Source: Blautia sp. Marseille-P3201T (GTDB lineage: Bacteria; Bacillota; Clostridia; Lachnospirales; Lachnospiraceae). Taken from it: a stretch of 64,000 nucleotides of DNA. Below are positions 15,210 through 26,200 of this stretch, piece by piece. Position 1 is the first letter of the stretch. Each line of letters opens with the position of its first letter. The DNA lies in assembly GCF_900120295.1 (NCBI RefSeq), contig NZ_LT635466.1, forward strand, positions 1 to 64,000, in the 5' to 3' direction. The notes beneath the pieces were generated by a model. The model saw nothing but the letters and a program-made list of their open reading frames with translations, was not told the DNA's origin and made no database searches. The translations under genes and the position numbers were made by a program.

Positions 15210-16945
15210 CAGCCCTCACCTCTTTTCCAAGAGCCTACTGCTTCTATTACATCTGAAACTGTTACAGCATCAGGAAACCAGGCTCGTGCCATCCGGTTAG
15301 CAGCAGTGGTATAGAAATTATTACCTGCGAAAAAACTCCGGGCATCCTTACAGGAAACAAGATTCCCCTGGAAAAAAAGCCCGATCCGATCTGCATACTG
15401 GGCACAGAATTCCACATCATGGGAAATCAGGAGAATGGTGACGCCATGGCGGGCAAGGGTGCGAAGAATCTCTCCTAATTCCTGCTTATAATGATTGTCA
15501 ATTCCTTTCGTGGGTTCATCCATAAGCAGGATCCTTGGGCGAAGCAGCAATACCTTTGCCAGAGCCAGACGCTGCTGTTCTCCACCGCTTAAATCATAAG
15601 GATGCCGATCCATCAGCTTCTCCAGTTTTGTCAGCGCCGCTATTCCCTGTATAGCATCTGCTTTTTTCATATCAATGGGATATGCCTTGCTGGTTTTTTC
15701 CCGTTTTCCGTCAATCATCTCATATAAGTCCTCACGAACCGTTTTCTTTACAAACAGGCTCTGGGGATTCTGGGGCATAACGCCCAAAAAGCCATGATAC
15801 AGTTCCTCATCGCTATATTTTCCGATTTCCTTTCCTTCCAGGTAGATTTTACCACGATACGGAAAGCGGATTCTGGCAATCAGACTCATGGATGTACTCT
15901 TCCCTGTTCCATTCCCTCCTACCATGGCAAAAATTTCCCCTTTTTTTACATCCATATTCAGTCCCTTTACCACATCCGGAAGATTTTTCTCATACCGGAA
16001 CCAGACATCCTTAAGACGGATTTCCGGCACCTCCTTATCCTTCTCCTGTTTTCCAACAGGTGACAAATCCAGCATGCTGTTTTCACTTCCCTGTCTAATA
16101 AGAGGTGCTTCCATTCCCACCAGTTCCCGCTTCAGCCAGCGTCTTCCCTGGCTGACCGTCAGCGGACAGTCCAAGGTGCTTTCCACTCCTGCATAAATCT
16201 GCATCGGTGTAGGCATAGCCAGAAACATATCATGCTTCATTTCTTTTAGGGCGCGTCCTATTTCTTCTGGATTGCCCCGGGCGATAATCCGTCCCTCATC
16301 CATCATATAAACCTGATCCGCCCATGGAATGACATCCTCAAGCCGGTGTTCTGTTATAATAACCGTAGTGCCAATATCCCGGTTGATTTTACGCACTGTT
16401 TCCAGGAAATCAGAAGCTGCAATGGGATCCAGTTGGGAAGTTGGTTCGTCCAGAATCAGCAGATCCGGATGCATTGCCATAACAGAAGCCAAGTTCAAAA
16501 GCTGCTTCTGCCCCCCGGACAACTCGGTAACACTTTTCAGAAACCACTCCTGTATGCCAAAGTAGGAGGCCATTTCTGCAACTCTAAGACGGATGGTAGG
16601 CGTGTCATAGCCCAGGCTTTCCAGGCCAAATGCCAGTTCATGCCAGACTTTGTCCGTTACAATCTGATTGTCTGGATTTTGCAGAACATAGCCAATGCCC
16701 TGGCTTTGTTCCCGATGTCCTACCTCTTCTAGTTTTTTCCCCATGTAGCAGATTGTCCCACGCATTTCCCCATGCGGAGACAGTTCACTCTTCATCTGCC
16801 GCAGAAGTGTACTTTTGCCACACCCGCTTTTTCCACAGAGTACCACAAAACTGCCTTCCTCCACAGACATCTGTATATTTATAAGAGCCGGTTTCTCCTC
16901 TCCTGGATATTTGAAACTAAAATTCTCCACTTTTATACATTCCAA
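15209..16945 (-). CDS. ECF transporter ATPase, two ABC domains fused
   Basis: The 578-residue protein contains two ABC ATPase halves. Half one has Walker A GKSGCGKST, signature LSGGQ and Walker B LLILDEPTS. Half two has Walker A GGNGTGKST, signature LSGGEQQ and Walker B ILLMDEPTK. ECF modules usually use separate EcfA and EcfA' subunits; here they are one chain. The start is a TTG at 16945 with GGAGG eight bases upstream. It powers import through the adjacent T and S components. Confidence 0.95.
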   Translation of the reverse strand: MECIKVENFSFKYPGEEKPALINIQMSVEEGSFVVLCGKSGCGKSTLLRQMKSELSPHGEMRGTICYMGKKLEEVGHREQSQGIGYVLQNPDNQIVTDKVWHELAFGLESLGYDTPTIRLRVAEMASYFGIQEWFLKSVTELSGGQKQLLNLASVMAMHPDLLILDEPTSQLDPIAASDFLETVRKINRDIGTTVIITEHRLEDVIPWADQVYMMDEGRIIARGNPEEIGRALKEMKHDMFLAMPTPMQIYAGVESTLDCPLTVSQGRRWLKRELVGMEAPLIRQGSENSMLDLSPVGKQEKDKEVPEIRLKDVWFRYEKNLPDVVKGLNMDVKKGEIFAMVGGNGTGKSTSMSLIARIRFPYRGKIYLEGKEIGKYSDEELYHGFLGVMPQNPQSLFVKKTVREDLYEMIDGKREKTSKAYPIDMKKADAIQGIAALTKLEKLMDRHPYDLSGGEQQRLALAKVLLLRPRILLMDEPTKGIDNHYKQELGEILRTLARHGVTILLISHDVEFCAQYADRIGLFFQGNLVSCKDARSFFAGNNFYTTAANRMARAWFPDAVTVSDVIEAVGSWKRGEG

Positions 16946-16957
16946 GCTTTTGTCCTC

Positions 16958-17899
16958 CTATTCTGCCATATACCAGGGCAGCTTCCGCTCCATACTGGCT
17001 TTTGCTTCCAGGCGCCGGAACACCGCATCTTCCCAGACTCCCATGATAAACGGGAAAAAACAAAACAACGCCCAGGCCAGGTAAGTCACTGCACTCTGCC
17101 AGGTAAGGGGCAGTCCCCCGATTTTGATTACCGGATTATACTGAGCAAAGGCAGTCCCAGATGCAAATCCTACTCCACTGATTCCCAGCAGCAGCAACAA
17201 CATAAGAGACGCTTTTAAATCCCGGCTATCGAACCGGAAGATAGAAAATGCGCTTCGCCCCTTCAGACCATATCCTCTGGCCCGCATAGAGTCAGAGGTT
17301 TCAATGGCATTTTCAAGTGCCCAGGTAATCAGTATAGACAGGATGGTAATTCCATACCGAAGTTTCTGGAACAGATTTCCATTACTAAAATCCCGCCCAA
17401 CCGCTTTCTGTCCATTCCGTATTACTTTTAGCTGTGCGCCGAATCTTGGCACAAACCGAAATACCATAGACAGAACCAGGGACAACGCCGGTATCACCCT
17501 TCCAAACAGATATACAAATTTGTCCGTTGTCATCACTTCGTTATAGCAGGAAAACCATAAGATTGCTATAAACAACATGGACGCCAGCACCACACCATAA
17601 ACCAGCGCCTCCAGCGTTACGGGCCCTGACTTCAAATAAAAAAGAAACGTTACCCCGTAATGATTAAAAGCGGGATTCATAAAAGCTACAATGACCATTG
17701 CCGGCAAGGTATACAAAAGATTAAAACGCAGAATCTTCCTCCAGCCTTTCAGGCGGATGGCATAACATGCCGCCCCCAGAAACGAAATACTAAGAAGCAC
17801 CGGATGGCTCATAAACATGGAAATCAGAATCACAGTCAGAAAATAAAAGAATGCTACCGCCGGATGACAGTCTGTAAAAGCATCTGCATGTTTATTCAT
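16958..17899 (-). CDS. ecfT: ECF transporter transmembrane (T) component
   Basis: EcfT couples ATP hydrolysis by the A domains to toppling of the S component. The 313-residue protein has several membrane helices (FFYFLTVILISMFMSHPVLL; LASMLFIAILWFSCYN) and the cytosolic coupling region with the characteristic Ala-Arg-Gly signature in SDSMRARGYGLKGRS. The best start is the ATG at 17899, which overlaps the stop of the lipoprotein gene (ATGAATAA), indicating translational coupling. Confidence 0.93.
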   Translation of the reverse strand: MNKHADAFTDCHPAVAFFYFLTVILISMFMSHPVLLSISFLGAACYAIRLKGWRKILRFNLLYTLPAMVIVAFMNPAFNHYGVTFLFYLKSGPVTLEALVYGVVLASMLFIAILWFSCYNEVMTTDKFVYLFGRVIPALSLVLSMVFRFVPRFGAQLKVIRNGQKAVGRDFSNGNLFQKLRYGITILSILITWALENAIETSDSMRARGYGLKGRSAFSIFRFDSRDLKASLMLLLLLGISGVGFASGTAFAQYNPVIKIGGLPLTWQSAVTYLAWALFCFFPFIMGVWEDAVFRRLEAKASMERKLPWYMAE

Positions 17900-19088
17900 A
17901 AAAAGAATCCCCCACATCCCGTCCAAGGTCACAGGTATAACGCCATTGAATTACATCTCCGTTGCTGACTTCATACTGGGAGCAGCCATAATTTGGATAC
18001 CAGCCGTTGACGTTATACATCCATCCTGAAAGTTTACCGCAGTCAAATTCATACAACTGGTTAATCCCTTCCACATAATAAGAGCCATACATGGGCGTAT
18101 AACTTGCTTCCATCTGGATTCCAGCCTCCCGGCACACCCTGTAAAGCACATCATAGACCGTCTCCCCCGGTGTGTATTCTACGGTAGATGAATACAGAAT
18201 CCACCCGTCTGCCGGCACAAAATCTGCTTTTTCCTGGTTTAACTGTTCCATATTATCCAGGATTGTCATACAGTCTATGGAAATCGTACACGTATGAGTT
18301 TCCGTCTGGGCATTCTCCCCACTGGAGGTTCCTCCGTCTGCTGTTTCCGGAGTCTGTGCAGCATTTTGTGTACCGGAGGTTTCCGTATTTCCTGACTTTT
18401 GCTTTGCTGTCTTTGTATTGCTGTCCCCGGACTGGGTACTTTCACCGGATGAATTTCCACCGACCAGGTAATACGTGTCCCCCATCTCCGTCACTGCAAA
18501 TGTCAGTACGCTTACTTCTGCTCCGTCTCTTTCTTCTGTGTCAATCTGGACGTCCGTCATTTTCTCAGGAGCCCCGTCTACCATTTTGCACAGAATCACA
18601 GAATCCGCATCCCACTTTTCTGCCAGTTCCAGTTTCAAAGTCACAGGAGCCGCCAGCTTCGTCTTTTCCAGGGTCACTCCAAGACCCACAGACGCCTGGT
18701 TGGCAAGCTCTTTTACTTCTTCCACCTGCTCTTTTGGAAATGCTACTTTTAATTTCTGTTCCACAGCATTTTTGATTTTGCTTCCGTCATAACTCCAGGT
18801 ATAACGAATGCCCGTAGAGGCGTCCTCTCCATAAAATTCATATGTTCCTTCTTTCCCTGCAATCGTTTCTAGCTGTGCCTTTGTAACAAGCCCATTATCC
18901 GGGAGAGCATTGTGCTCTGTTAAAGCCTCCACATCCTCTTCCTGCTTTTCTCCTGAATCCCCGGAAACATCTTCCGTCCGGTCTAATCGGGTAATTTGGT
19001 CTGAACTGATTGTTCCGCCACAGCCTGCCAGGCAAAACAGCAGACAGGCAGTCAATACAGCCAGAAAGTTTCTGTTTTGTTTCTTCAT
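17892..19088 (-). CDS. DUF4430 (transcobalamin-like) lipoprotein
   Basis: A lipoprotein signal (NFLAVLTACLLFCLAGC) anchors this ~398-residue protein to the membrane outer face. The middle is an unclassified domain followed by a Ser/Thr/Gly-rich linker. The C-terminal ~120 residues form a DUF4430 domain, the fold of the C-terminal beta domain of transcobalamin and intrinsic factor: ETVYDVLYRVCREAGIQME, YVEGINQLYEFDCGKLSGWM and NGDVIQWRYTCDLG. It probably hands corrinoid to the ECF transporter encoded directly downstream. GGAGG is best spaced for the ATG at 19088. Confidence 0.88.
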   Translation of the reverse strand: MKKQNRNFLAVLTACLLFCLAGCGGTISSDQITRLDRTEDVSGDSGEKQEEDVEALTEHNALPDNGLVTKAQLETIAGKEGTYEFYGEDASTGIRYTWSYDGSKIKNAVEQKLKVAFPKEQVEEVKELANQASVGLGVTLEKTKLAAPVTLKLELAEKWDADSVILCKMVDGAPEKMTDVQIDTEERDGAEVSVLTFAVTEMGDTYYLVGGNSSGESTQSGDSNTKTAKQKSGNTETSGTQNAAQTPETADGGTSSGENAQTETHTCTISIDCMTILDNMEQLNQEKADFVPADGWILYSSTVEYTPGETVYDVLYRVCREAGIQMEASYTPMYGSYYVEGINQLYEFDCGKLSGWMYNVNGWYPNYGCSQYEVSNGDVIQWRYTCDLGRDVGDSFYE

Positions 19089-19148
19089 ATCCATCCTCCA
19101 TAAACCATGCCAGAAGGGACCCGCCGATGGCGGCTCCCTCTTAGCTCT

Positions 19149-22100
19149 TTATGCTCGTTTTCTTTTCAGGACAATGCAGATTACAATAACTACTACTGCA
19201 CCGGCAATGACGCCTATATAAGGCAGAAATTGCGTTACATCTCCTCCTGCCAAAGCTTCTCTTTCTATATTCTGCCCCTTCTTATCTGTATTGCCGGCTT
19301 TTGCCCCTCCTTCTGTATCAGAAGCAGCTTCTGATCTGCCCCGGTAGGTATCGCCGGTAAAGCTCCATCCGCTTTTCTTCTCTGTATCAGATGTTCCGGC
19401 GCCGGATTTGGTTTTTTCGGTTCCTTTAGTTAAGGATACTCTCTTGCCGCTGGATGTAGAGGTTCCTAAGGAAGGGGCGCTTCCGGAATTGCTTCCCTGA
19501 CCCAGGCTGCTTCCATGAGACATTCCTGAGCCACCGGTGCTGCTGCCGCTATTTTCCAGCCCGGTTCCACTTCCATCTCCTTCTCCGCCTGCCTCCGGTG
19601 AAAGATCTGACATATCATACAGAGAGGTTTTTCCATCCAAAAGTCTCTGGTATGCAACCAATGCGTAAAACGCCTGTTCTGTTGCCATGCCATTGACCTT
19701 GCCTCCCTCGCCTCCGCCATTATTGGAGGCTCCTTTTTTTACATGCATAAATCCGGTATTGCCAACCTGATATGACAGCAGATTTTCCACCGTCCATCTG
19801 CCATTTTTGATAAACCTTGTATCCGTACCGGCATCGATTCCCAAAGAACTGAGTGCAGTGATAACCTGTGCATTTGATTCTGAGGTTTCAGCGCCCATGG
19901 TTCCGTAGCCGCCTGTAGAAAGCTGCATATCTGACAGCTTCTCTAATCCACGATTTACAGCCGCTGTTACATTGTCATACCCTTCTTTCTGATAGTAAGG
20001 AGCCAGAGCCTGCAGCGCCATCCCGCTCATATCCGAATCCGCCTGCTCACCTGACAGGGACCAGCCGCCCCCGGGAAGCTCTGCTTTCAGAACAGTTTCC
20101 AACAGGAGCTGTTCTGTTGTCTGTACCGATACTCCCTTTACTGTAGGAATCTCATAGGCCGGGTTGCTGTTCAGGGCAATCAGCGCCCAGATAGGCCCAT
20201 TAATCCCTTGAGAGCTGACTTTCTCAAAGTCCGCCAAATAAGTGAACAGATTATATCCGGCAATATCTCTGGCATCTTTGCCGATTGCAGTCAAAGCCAG
20301 GATTAGTTTGGAATATTCCGTATAACGGGCTCCCAGATTTCCGTCTTTTTCCTTCAGGTAATTTGCAATATGATTATAATAGGTAGTAAAATAGCTGCTG
20401 TCCGGATCCATGCCATAACGGGCAAGACCAATCACAAACCATTCGCTTCCCTTTGTTGGGTTCGTATCCACAGAAAGCATATAGTCAGAAGCTTCCTTTA
20501 ATGCGGTTTTGACCGACTTGGACAGTGGATTTGCCTTGGAAGTCACTTTCACCTTACATTCTGCCTGGATAGAAGAGTCTGATTTTAAGGAAACCCTGAT
20601 TTTTGTAGTTCCCTCACTGACACCTGTCACAGTTCCCTCCTGGTCCACTGTGGCAATTGTTTCATCCATGCTCTTCCACACCATAGCTTTGTCTTCCGTA
20701 TAATTAGCAGGAACTACCTTAGCATTCAGAGTGACTGTCTCACCTTTGCCAACCTTCTGGCTGGAAGCCAGGGAGATGTCAGACGCCGGTATGGTAAGCC
20801 TTGCCAGGAGAAATTCTCCTACATCTGCGGAAGAAAATACCAGTCTTCCTGTCTCTTTCTCATAGGTGTAATCTATCTTATCCACAGAATTGCCATCTAT
20901 ACGGTACAGGACAGCCAGGGATATACTCTCCCAGTCCTCTGGGACCTGGAGATAGAATTTTACCGGCTTTTCCAGTTGATAGGCATCCCCTGTCCTGATA
21001 TCCGTATAGGTAACTTTTCCGTGTATCAGCGTTTTTGCACTTGCAGCCCCCTCTGCGCGGTTAATCTTTTTCAGAATTTCTGCGTCATCCTCCATGGTTT
21101 CATATGCGGTTTTCGCAAACCAGTAATTGTCCACTGTAACCGCTCCTGCGCTATGGATAACCTCCGCAATCCGCGCTTCTGTTTCCCGACGCTTCTCATT
21201 GGTTCCCTCCGGCATACTTTCCTGGATTTCTCCGTCCATATTTCCATACAGACTGTCTGCTTTTAGAAAATCCTGCATTAACTGGGCATCCAGATCCGGC
21301 AGTTTGTCCTGGGGCACTGCCCAGATTGCCTGGCTGACCAAATCTCTGACCCGTAAAACAGCCCTTTCCAGATGTTTCCCTGTTTCTTCCGGCAAAGAGG
21401 CCTGCTGGCTCTCTGTCAACCCATTATATAATTTCTGCACCTGAAGGACCTCTTCCGCTGCATCCAGGGCAAAACCTTCCGGAATCGCCTGCACAGCCTC
21501 CTCTATTTCCTGAACCTCCTGCTGTAGTTCTTCCAGTCTTTTCAGCACACTGTTCAGACGCTGCAGATCCTTCGTCGCAATCCTGCCCTTTTCTGCGGTG
21601 GAAAGGCTGTCATACTGTTCTTTTGCCTGGTTAATCTGTCCGGCGTCGTCCAGTGTGACCTCCGACAGGGCAGGCAGCGCCCGGATGGCTGCTGTCACCT
21701 GCTGCACCTTTTCCTGCTGTCCTAATATCTTCTCTGCCACCGCATAGATATTTACCAGTTTCTTTTTGCTGCTTTCGGAAAGATAGCCTTTCGCTGCCTC
21801 GGACATCCCTTCGTATTCTTTATACACATCCGCTATCTGGGAAGCATTTTCCCAGGTTACACCAGAAGCAGAATCTGGAAGCTCCTGAATCTTTTTCTCT
21901 AATGCCTCGGCTACTTCTTTCGCACTTCCTACGGTTATCCGGCACTGGGCGCTGATCCCCCCGGACGTAACCGCCCGGATTACCGCTTCTCCTTTTGCGT
22001 GGGCAGTCACCATCCCCTGCGTATCTACAGAAGCAACTTTTTGGTTACTGCTCTCCCAGGAAACCTGTAGCTCTTCCGTAGCATTTTCCGGTTTATAGGA

Positions 22101-23213
22101 AGCAACCGACAACTGCAAGGTCTGCTCTGCCTCCATAGACGCAGAGGACCGGCTAAGAGTGATTTCTTCTATCTTCCGGTGCTGCACAGCTACGTGGCAG
22201 GAAGCAGTAAGCCCATTGGAAGTCATCGCAGTAACCGTTGCTTCCCCGGGTCCCACTGCTGTTACCGTCCCTGCCTCTGATACCTGGGCAACAGACGGAG
22301 TGCTGGTGGACCACTGGAGTGTCTTGTCATCTGCATCTTCCGGCTGTATGTCTGCGGACAGACTGGCTGTGTTCCCAACATACAACTCCAGCTCTGTCTG
22401 GTCCAGGGAAATAGATTCCGGATATACAGGAGCCCGCTCAGGCAAAGCTGCATAAATCTCATTCACACTTTCCTGGGAAGCATCCACAGTCTGGAGAATT
22501 TCCAGAGCCCGGTTATAGTTCTCCTTACAGCCCTCAATAGAGAACCAGGCCTCCTTATTCTGATTAATCTGTGCAATTTTCGCTGTCAGGAGGCTCTTAT
22601 CTGCTACCTGGTATGTCGCATCACTCCCCTCTAAGTCCAGCCCATATCCAAACACCGTAAACTGAACCCGGAAAACATCCCCGTTCTGCGGCACCTTACC
22701 ATCCATTCCCACATCCGGGAACTCATTGTTTACAGAATACATCCATCCGGACATGCTGTTATAGGAATATTCCTGCAAATCCGGTGCATAATCATTGACT
22801 GCACTATTGTTAGGAGGGTATACCTTCTGACCGTTCCAGTCCCGCTGTGGCGGCATATTCCGGATGCAGAGAGGGATGTTTAAATTCCCGGTATCTGCAT
22901 CTTTGATTCCTGACAGGTAAAAACTCCATCCCACGTTCCCTGTATAGGTATAACGGATTCCAAGGCTGTCCATAACCCTGGTAAGAAGTTTCGAATAGTC
23001 ATCCCCTTCCTGAATCTCCACCAGCATGGGCTCTGCCAGGTACCCCTGCCCTAGGGTAAAACGCTCTATTGTCAACGTCACTGTGCCAAGTCCTGATGCT
23101 GCCTTTGCAGGTACAAATCCGGTAAAAATTCCCGTCAGCAGCAAAAGTACAGCTAACAGCAGTGCAGGCAGCCTTCTGCCCATCTTCATTCTTCTATTCA
23201 TACCTTTCACCAC
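19149..23213 (-). CDS. giant surface protein: DUF4430, Ig-like (Big_2) domains and alpha/alpha barrel
   Basis: The 1354-residue protein has a signal peptide (LPALLLAVLLLLTGIFTGFV), an N-terminal DUF4430 domain (residues ~40-190; SGWMYSVNNEFPDVG), Big_2 Ig-like domains at about 265-345, 348-430 and 838-920, helical spacer repeats between them, and at about 930-1225 a terpenoid-cyclase-like alpha/alpha barrel (NGPIWALIALNS; GGWSLSGEQADSDMSGMALQ; NGMATEQAFYALVAYQ). A Ser/Gly-rich stalk and a membrane anchor (IAGAVVVIVICIVLKRKRA) follow. The barrel plus DUF4430 pair is the architecture of intrinsic factor, in reversed order. Start could also be the ATG at 23201. Confidence 0.88.
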   Translation of the reverse strand: MVKGMNRRMKMGRRLPALLLAVLLLLTGIFTGFVPAKAASGLGTVTLTIERFTLGQGYLAEPMLVEIQEGDDYSKLLTRVMDSLGIRYTYTGNVGWSFYLSGIKDADTGNLNIPLCIRNMPPQRDWNGQKVYPPNNSAVNDYAPDLQEYSYNSMSGWMYSVNNEFPDVGMDGKVPQNGDVFRVQFTVFGYGLDLEGSDATYQVADKSLLTAKIAQINQNKEAWFSIEGCKENYNRALEILQTVDASQESVNEIYAALPERAPVYPESISLDQTELELYVGNTASLSADIQPEDADDKTLQWSTSTPSVAQVSEAGTVTAVGPGEATVTAMTSNGLTASCHVAVQHRKIEEITLSRSSASMEAEQTLQLSVASYKPENATEELQVSWESSNQKVASVDTQGMVTAHAKGEAVIRAVTSGGISAQCRITVGSAKEVAEALEKKIQELPDSASGVTWENASQIADVYKEYEGMSEAAKGYLSESSKKKLVNIYAVAEKILGQQEKVQQVTAAIRALPALSEVTLDDAGQINQAKEQYDSLSTAEKGRIATKDLQRLNSVLKRLEELQQEVQEIEEAVQAIPEGFALDAAEEVLQVQKLYNGLTESQQASLPEETGKHLERAVLRVRDLVSQAIWAVPQDKLPDLDAQLMQDFLKADSLYGNMDGEIQESMPEGTNEKRRETEARIAEVIHSAGAVTVDNYWFAKTAYETMEDDAEILKKINRAEGAASAKTLIHGKVTYTDIRTGDAYQLEKPVKFYLQVPEDWESISLAVLYRIDGNSVDKIDYTYEKETGRLVFSSADVGEFLLARLTIPASDISLASSQKVGKGETVTLNAKVVPANYTEDKAMVWKSMDETIATVDQEGTVTGVSEGTTKIRVSLKSDSSIQAECKVKVTSKANPLSKSVKTALKEASDYMLSVDTNPTKGSEWFVIGLARYGMDPDSSYFTTYYNHIANYLKEKDGNLGARYTEYSKLILALTAIGKDARDIAGYNLFTYLADFEKVSSQGINGPIWALIALNSNPAYEIPTVKGVSVQTTEQLLLETVLKAELPGGGWSLSGEQADSDMSGMALQALAPYYQKEGYDNVTAAVNRGLEKLSDMQLSTGGYGTMGAETSESNAQVITALSSLGIDAGTDTRFIKNGRWTVENLLSYQVGNTGFMHVKKGASNNGGGEGGKVNGMATEQAFYALVAYQRLLDGKTSLYDMSDLSPEAGGEGDGSGTGLENSGSSTGGSGMSHGSSLGQGSNSGSAPSLGTSTSSGKRVSLTKGTEKTKSGAGTSDTEKKSGWSFTGDTYRGRSEAASDTEGGAKAGNTDKKGQNIEREALAGGDVTQFLPYIGVIAGAVVVIVICIVLKRKRA

Positions 23214-23261
23214 TAAAACAGACCTAGCCAGAGCTGCTTACGCAGCCCTGGCATACATCTG

Positions 23262-26200
23262 TTACCTGCTCCTTTCCTTTCTTCTGGCTATAATGGCTGC
23301 CAGCGTAATAACTGCTGCTACCGTAAGCAATGCCATACATGCCCCAAGGCTGTCCGCAAGGAAGTCTCCTGTCTTAGGTACTCCAGCAGAGCCGCCTGCT
23401 GTTGTTCCACCTGTATTCTTGGAGCCTGTTGGCGTATTGCCCTTATTGCCGCTGCCTGTGTTAGTCCCGCCTGCGTTATTACCGCCTGCGTTATTTCCAC
23501 CTGCGTTATTGCCACCTGTGTTGTTTCCGCCTGTATTGTTTCCGTCTCCTTTACCATCATCCGGGGCTGCTTTCTCTTTCAATCCCAGCGCATATACGGT
23601 AAGGCTATCTGCTTTAAAGGTCACCTGGCCTTCCCCTGCTGTTACAGTAATATAAGCAACATCGCCATTTTCCTGATACTGACCCACCATGATTTCCTTT
23701 CCTGACAGATTGCTGTCTGTCTTTAAGGTAATGGTAAATCCGCCCTGTGGCGTCCATGCCTGTTGTGCATAGGCCTGCTTCTCTTCATCCCATACCACCT
23801 GGTATGCAGAAATGCGGATTGATTCTGCAATCTCTGCCTTTTTCTTTGACTGTAAAGCGTCTTTTAAGGCTTCATATTCTTTTCCAGATTTCTCCAGACT
23901 GATTTCAACTGTCACATCATAAGGAAGCTTTTCTGCAATGGATGCAAATTCATGCTTCTGAAGCAATTCTGCTTTTGCTCCCTGTATGCGTTCCGGCAAT
24001 GCTGCCAGAGCTGTTTTCAGGTCTGCTGACACCAGATTCTTTGCAGTGACAGAAGCGTCAGCCAGAGCTTTTTCTGCTGTCTTTACTGCTTCTACCGTAC
24101 CGTCCGCAGTCAGACTTTCTTCTGCCCGGTTCAGCGCCTCCTGAATCACCTTCTCTACAGCCACTGCTTCTTCTTTCGCCTTATCATAGTTTGCAATCAG
24201 AAGTTCTACGGTATCTACCTCAGCCATACGGAGCACATAATTCTGTGCATCACTGTTCAGGTTCTCATAAGCAGTCCTGATAGCGCTGACTGCTGCCTGG
24301 GCTGCTTCCCTCTCTTCGTCTGAGGTAATAGAAGAAGGAAGTGCTCCAATCATCTGATCCACTGCCTGGGCGTTTGCCAGGTCTGTATGAACCCTTAAAA
24401 TTTCTGCTTCTATCTGCTGTCTCTTCTCTGCAAATCCTTCCAGGCTGTTCAGATAACTCTGTGCCGCCTCATTGCTTTCATACTGTTCTATCAGCGCCTG
24501 TGCTTTCTCCAGATTTGCTTTCGCTACATTGATATCCGCATTAGTCAGTGGCAGCTCCAGAGCCATGACCTTCTGTACAAATACAGACAGAACTGCTTCT
24601 ATATAGCCGCTGTAAGTCTCTGCTGTCTGCACGTCCAGATAATAGTTATTCATAGCCTCTTCTCCGGCTATTTCCCCTACTTTTGCCTTCTGCTCATTTG
24701 TCAGAGCTTCATAGGTAGTCTGCGCTTCCAAAATACTATTTAACTGCTCTTCTGTCATAACAATGTCAGAACCATCCTCTGCTGTTCCCGTAATCGTATC
24801 ATTAGGCGGAAGCGCCAGGATTTTATCTGCTGCGTCCTTGGCAACCAGTTCTGTGTACATAGCTTCTGCCCGGAACAAAATATCACTGTTTGTCACACGA
24901 TTGCCAAGACCTGCCGCATCCACCTGGTCATACAGCGCCCTTACACTGGCAAGGAACTCTCCATCTTCCAAGGACACATGGATCTCTCCATTCTCATCCA
25001 CCAACTTGTTGATATTGTCAATCACATTCTGGACGGCTGCGTTGTCCTTCAATTCCTGAACCGCCGCTACTGCCTGCTCCAGCTTTTCCTTATATCCTTC
25101 TTTTAAAAGCTCCTGCTTCGCTTCTCCAAGGGCATCGTATGCCTGCTTCGCTTCTATGACTGCCGCTTCATCTTCCAGACTATCGACGGTTCCAATGGCG
25201 TCAATCAGCGCCTCGACCTTTTCCGCATCCTTCAAATCCTCAATTCTCTGTACAATAGCGTCAATCTGGTCTGCATTCTCCAGGGCGTCATACATGTCCT
25301 GTCGCAGCGCTTTAATCTGCTGTTGGAGCGCTTTTGCCTCTTCCTCCTGCGCAGTAGTCAGATTTTCCAGCGGCAGAAGTCCATTGAGTTTTTCCTGGAT
25401 TTGGGCAACCGTTGCTTTATCTGCTGCCAACGCCTTACTTGCGGCTTCCAGGACAGACGCATTTTCTACTTGTTTCTTCTGTTCCTCTGACAGTGCGTCA
25501 AATGCAGCCTGTGCCGCCTGAATCGCCGCTTCTTTCTCCAGAGTTACCTCACCAATGGCAGCAATCAAAGCCTCTGTATCTGCTACCGGTTTCAAAGGAG
25601 CATAAGCTGTTTCCGCCTTGGTCAGTGTTTCCGGGTAGCGTACCGGCATGGATTTTTGTTCTGCTTCGTTCAGCGCATCATAAGCAGTTCTGGCGGTTTC
25701 AATGGCTTTACCGCTTTCCTTATTTACTGTTCCGATAGCATCAATCGCTTTTATCGTTGCTGCTACCGCTTCTGTACCGGTCCATGGCTGTGTGGTATGA
25801 AGATCAAATACAAAGGTCTTCTCTCCCTTATTCTCCAAAAATGCCTTATACGCTGACAGGGCACGAAATGCCTGCTCTGTAGCCATACCATTTTTTCCCT
25901 GACCCTGGATATGTTCAAAGGTTCCATCCTCCAGCATGAAATAATCAATCAGTACGTCCACCAGTCCCAGACCAGAATCTGAGGTAAAGGCCTCCGCTTT
26001 ATTCGGATCCCTTCCCAGAGAGCAAAGAGCTACAATCCACTGGGATATGGTTTCTGAACTGTAATATCCATATCCGGAATAAGGCACCAGACCGGTGGCT
26101 TTATTCTGAACACTGGAAAGATAGCCTAATGCTTTATCCACTGATGCAGTAATCTCTTTATTTTCCCCATACCAGGTAGAAAATGCCTGAATGGACATGG

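Noticed and set aside
19149-23213. LPXTG-type sorting signal in the 1354-aa protein
   Set aside because: The C-terminus has a membrane helix and basic tail but no LPXTG-like motif ahead of it, so it is called membrane-anchored only.
23470-23544. Tandem repeats as a CRISPR array
   Set aside because: The 15-bp units are in frame and encode an Asn/Gly stalk.
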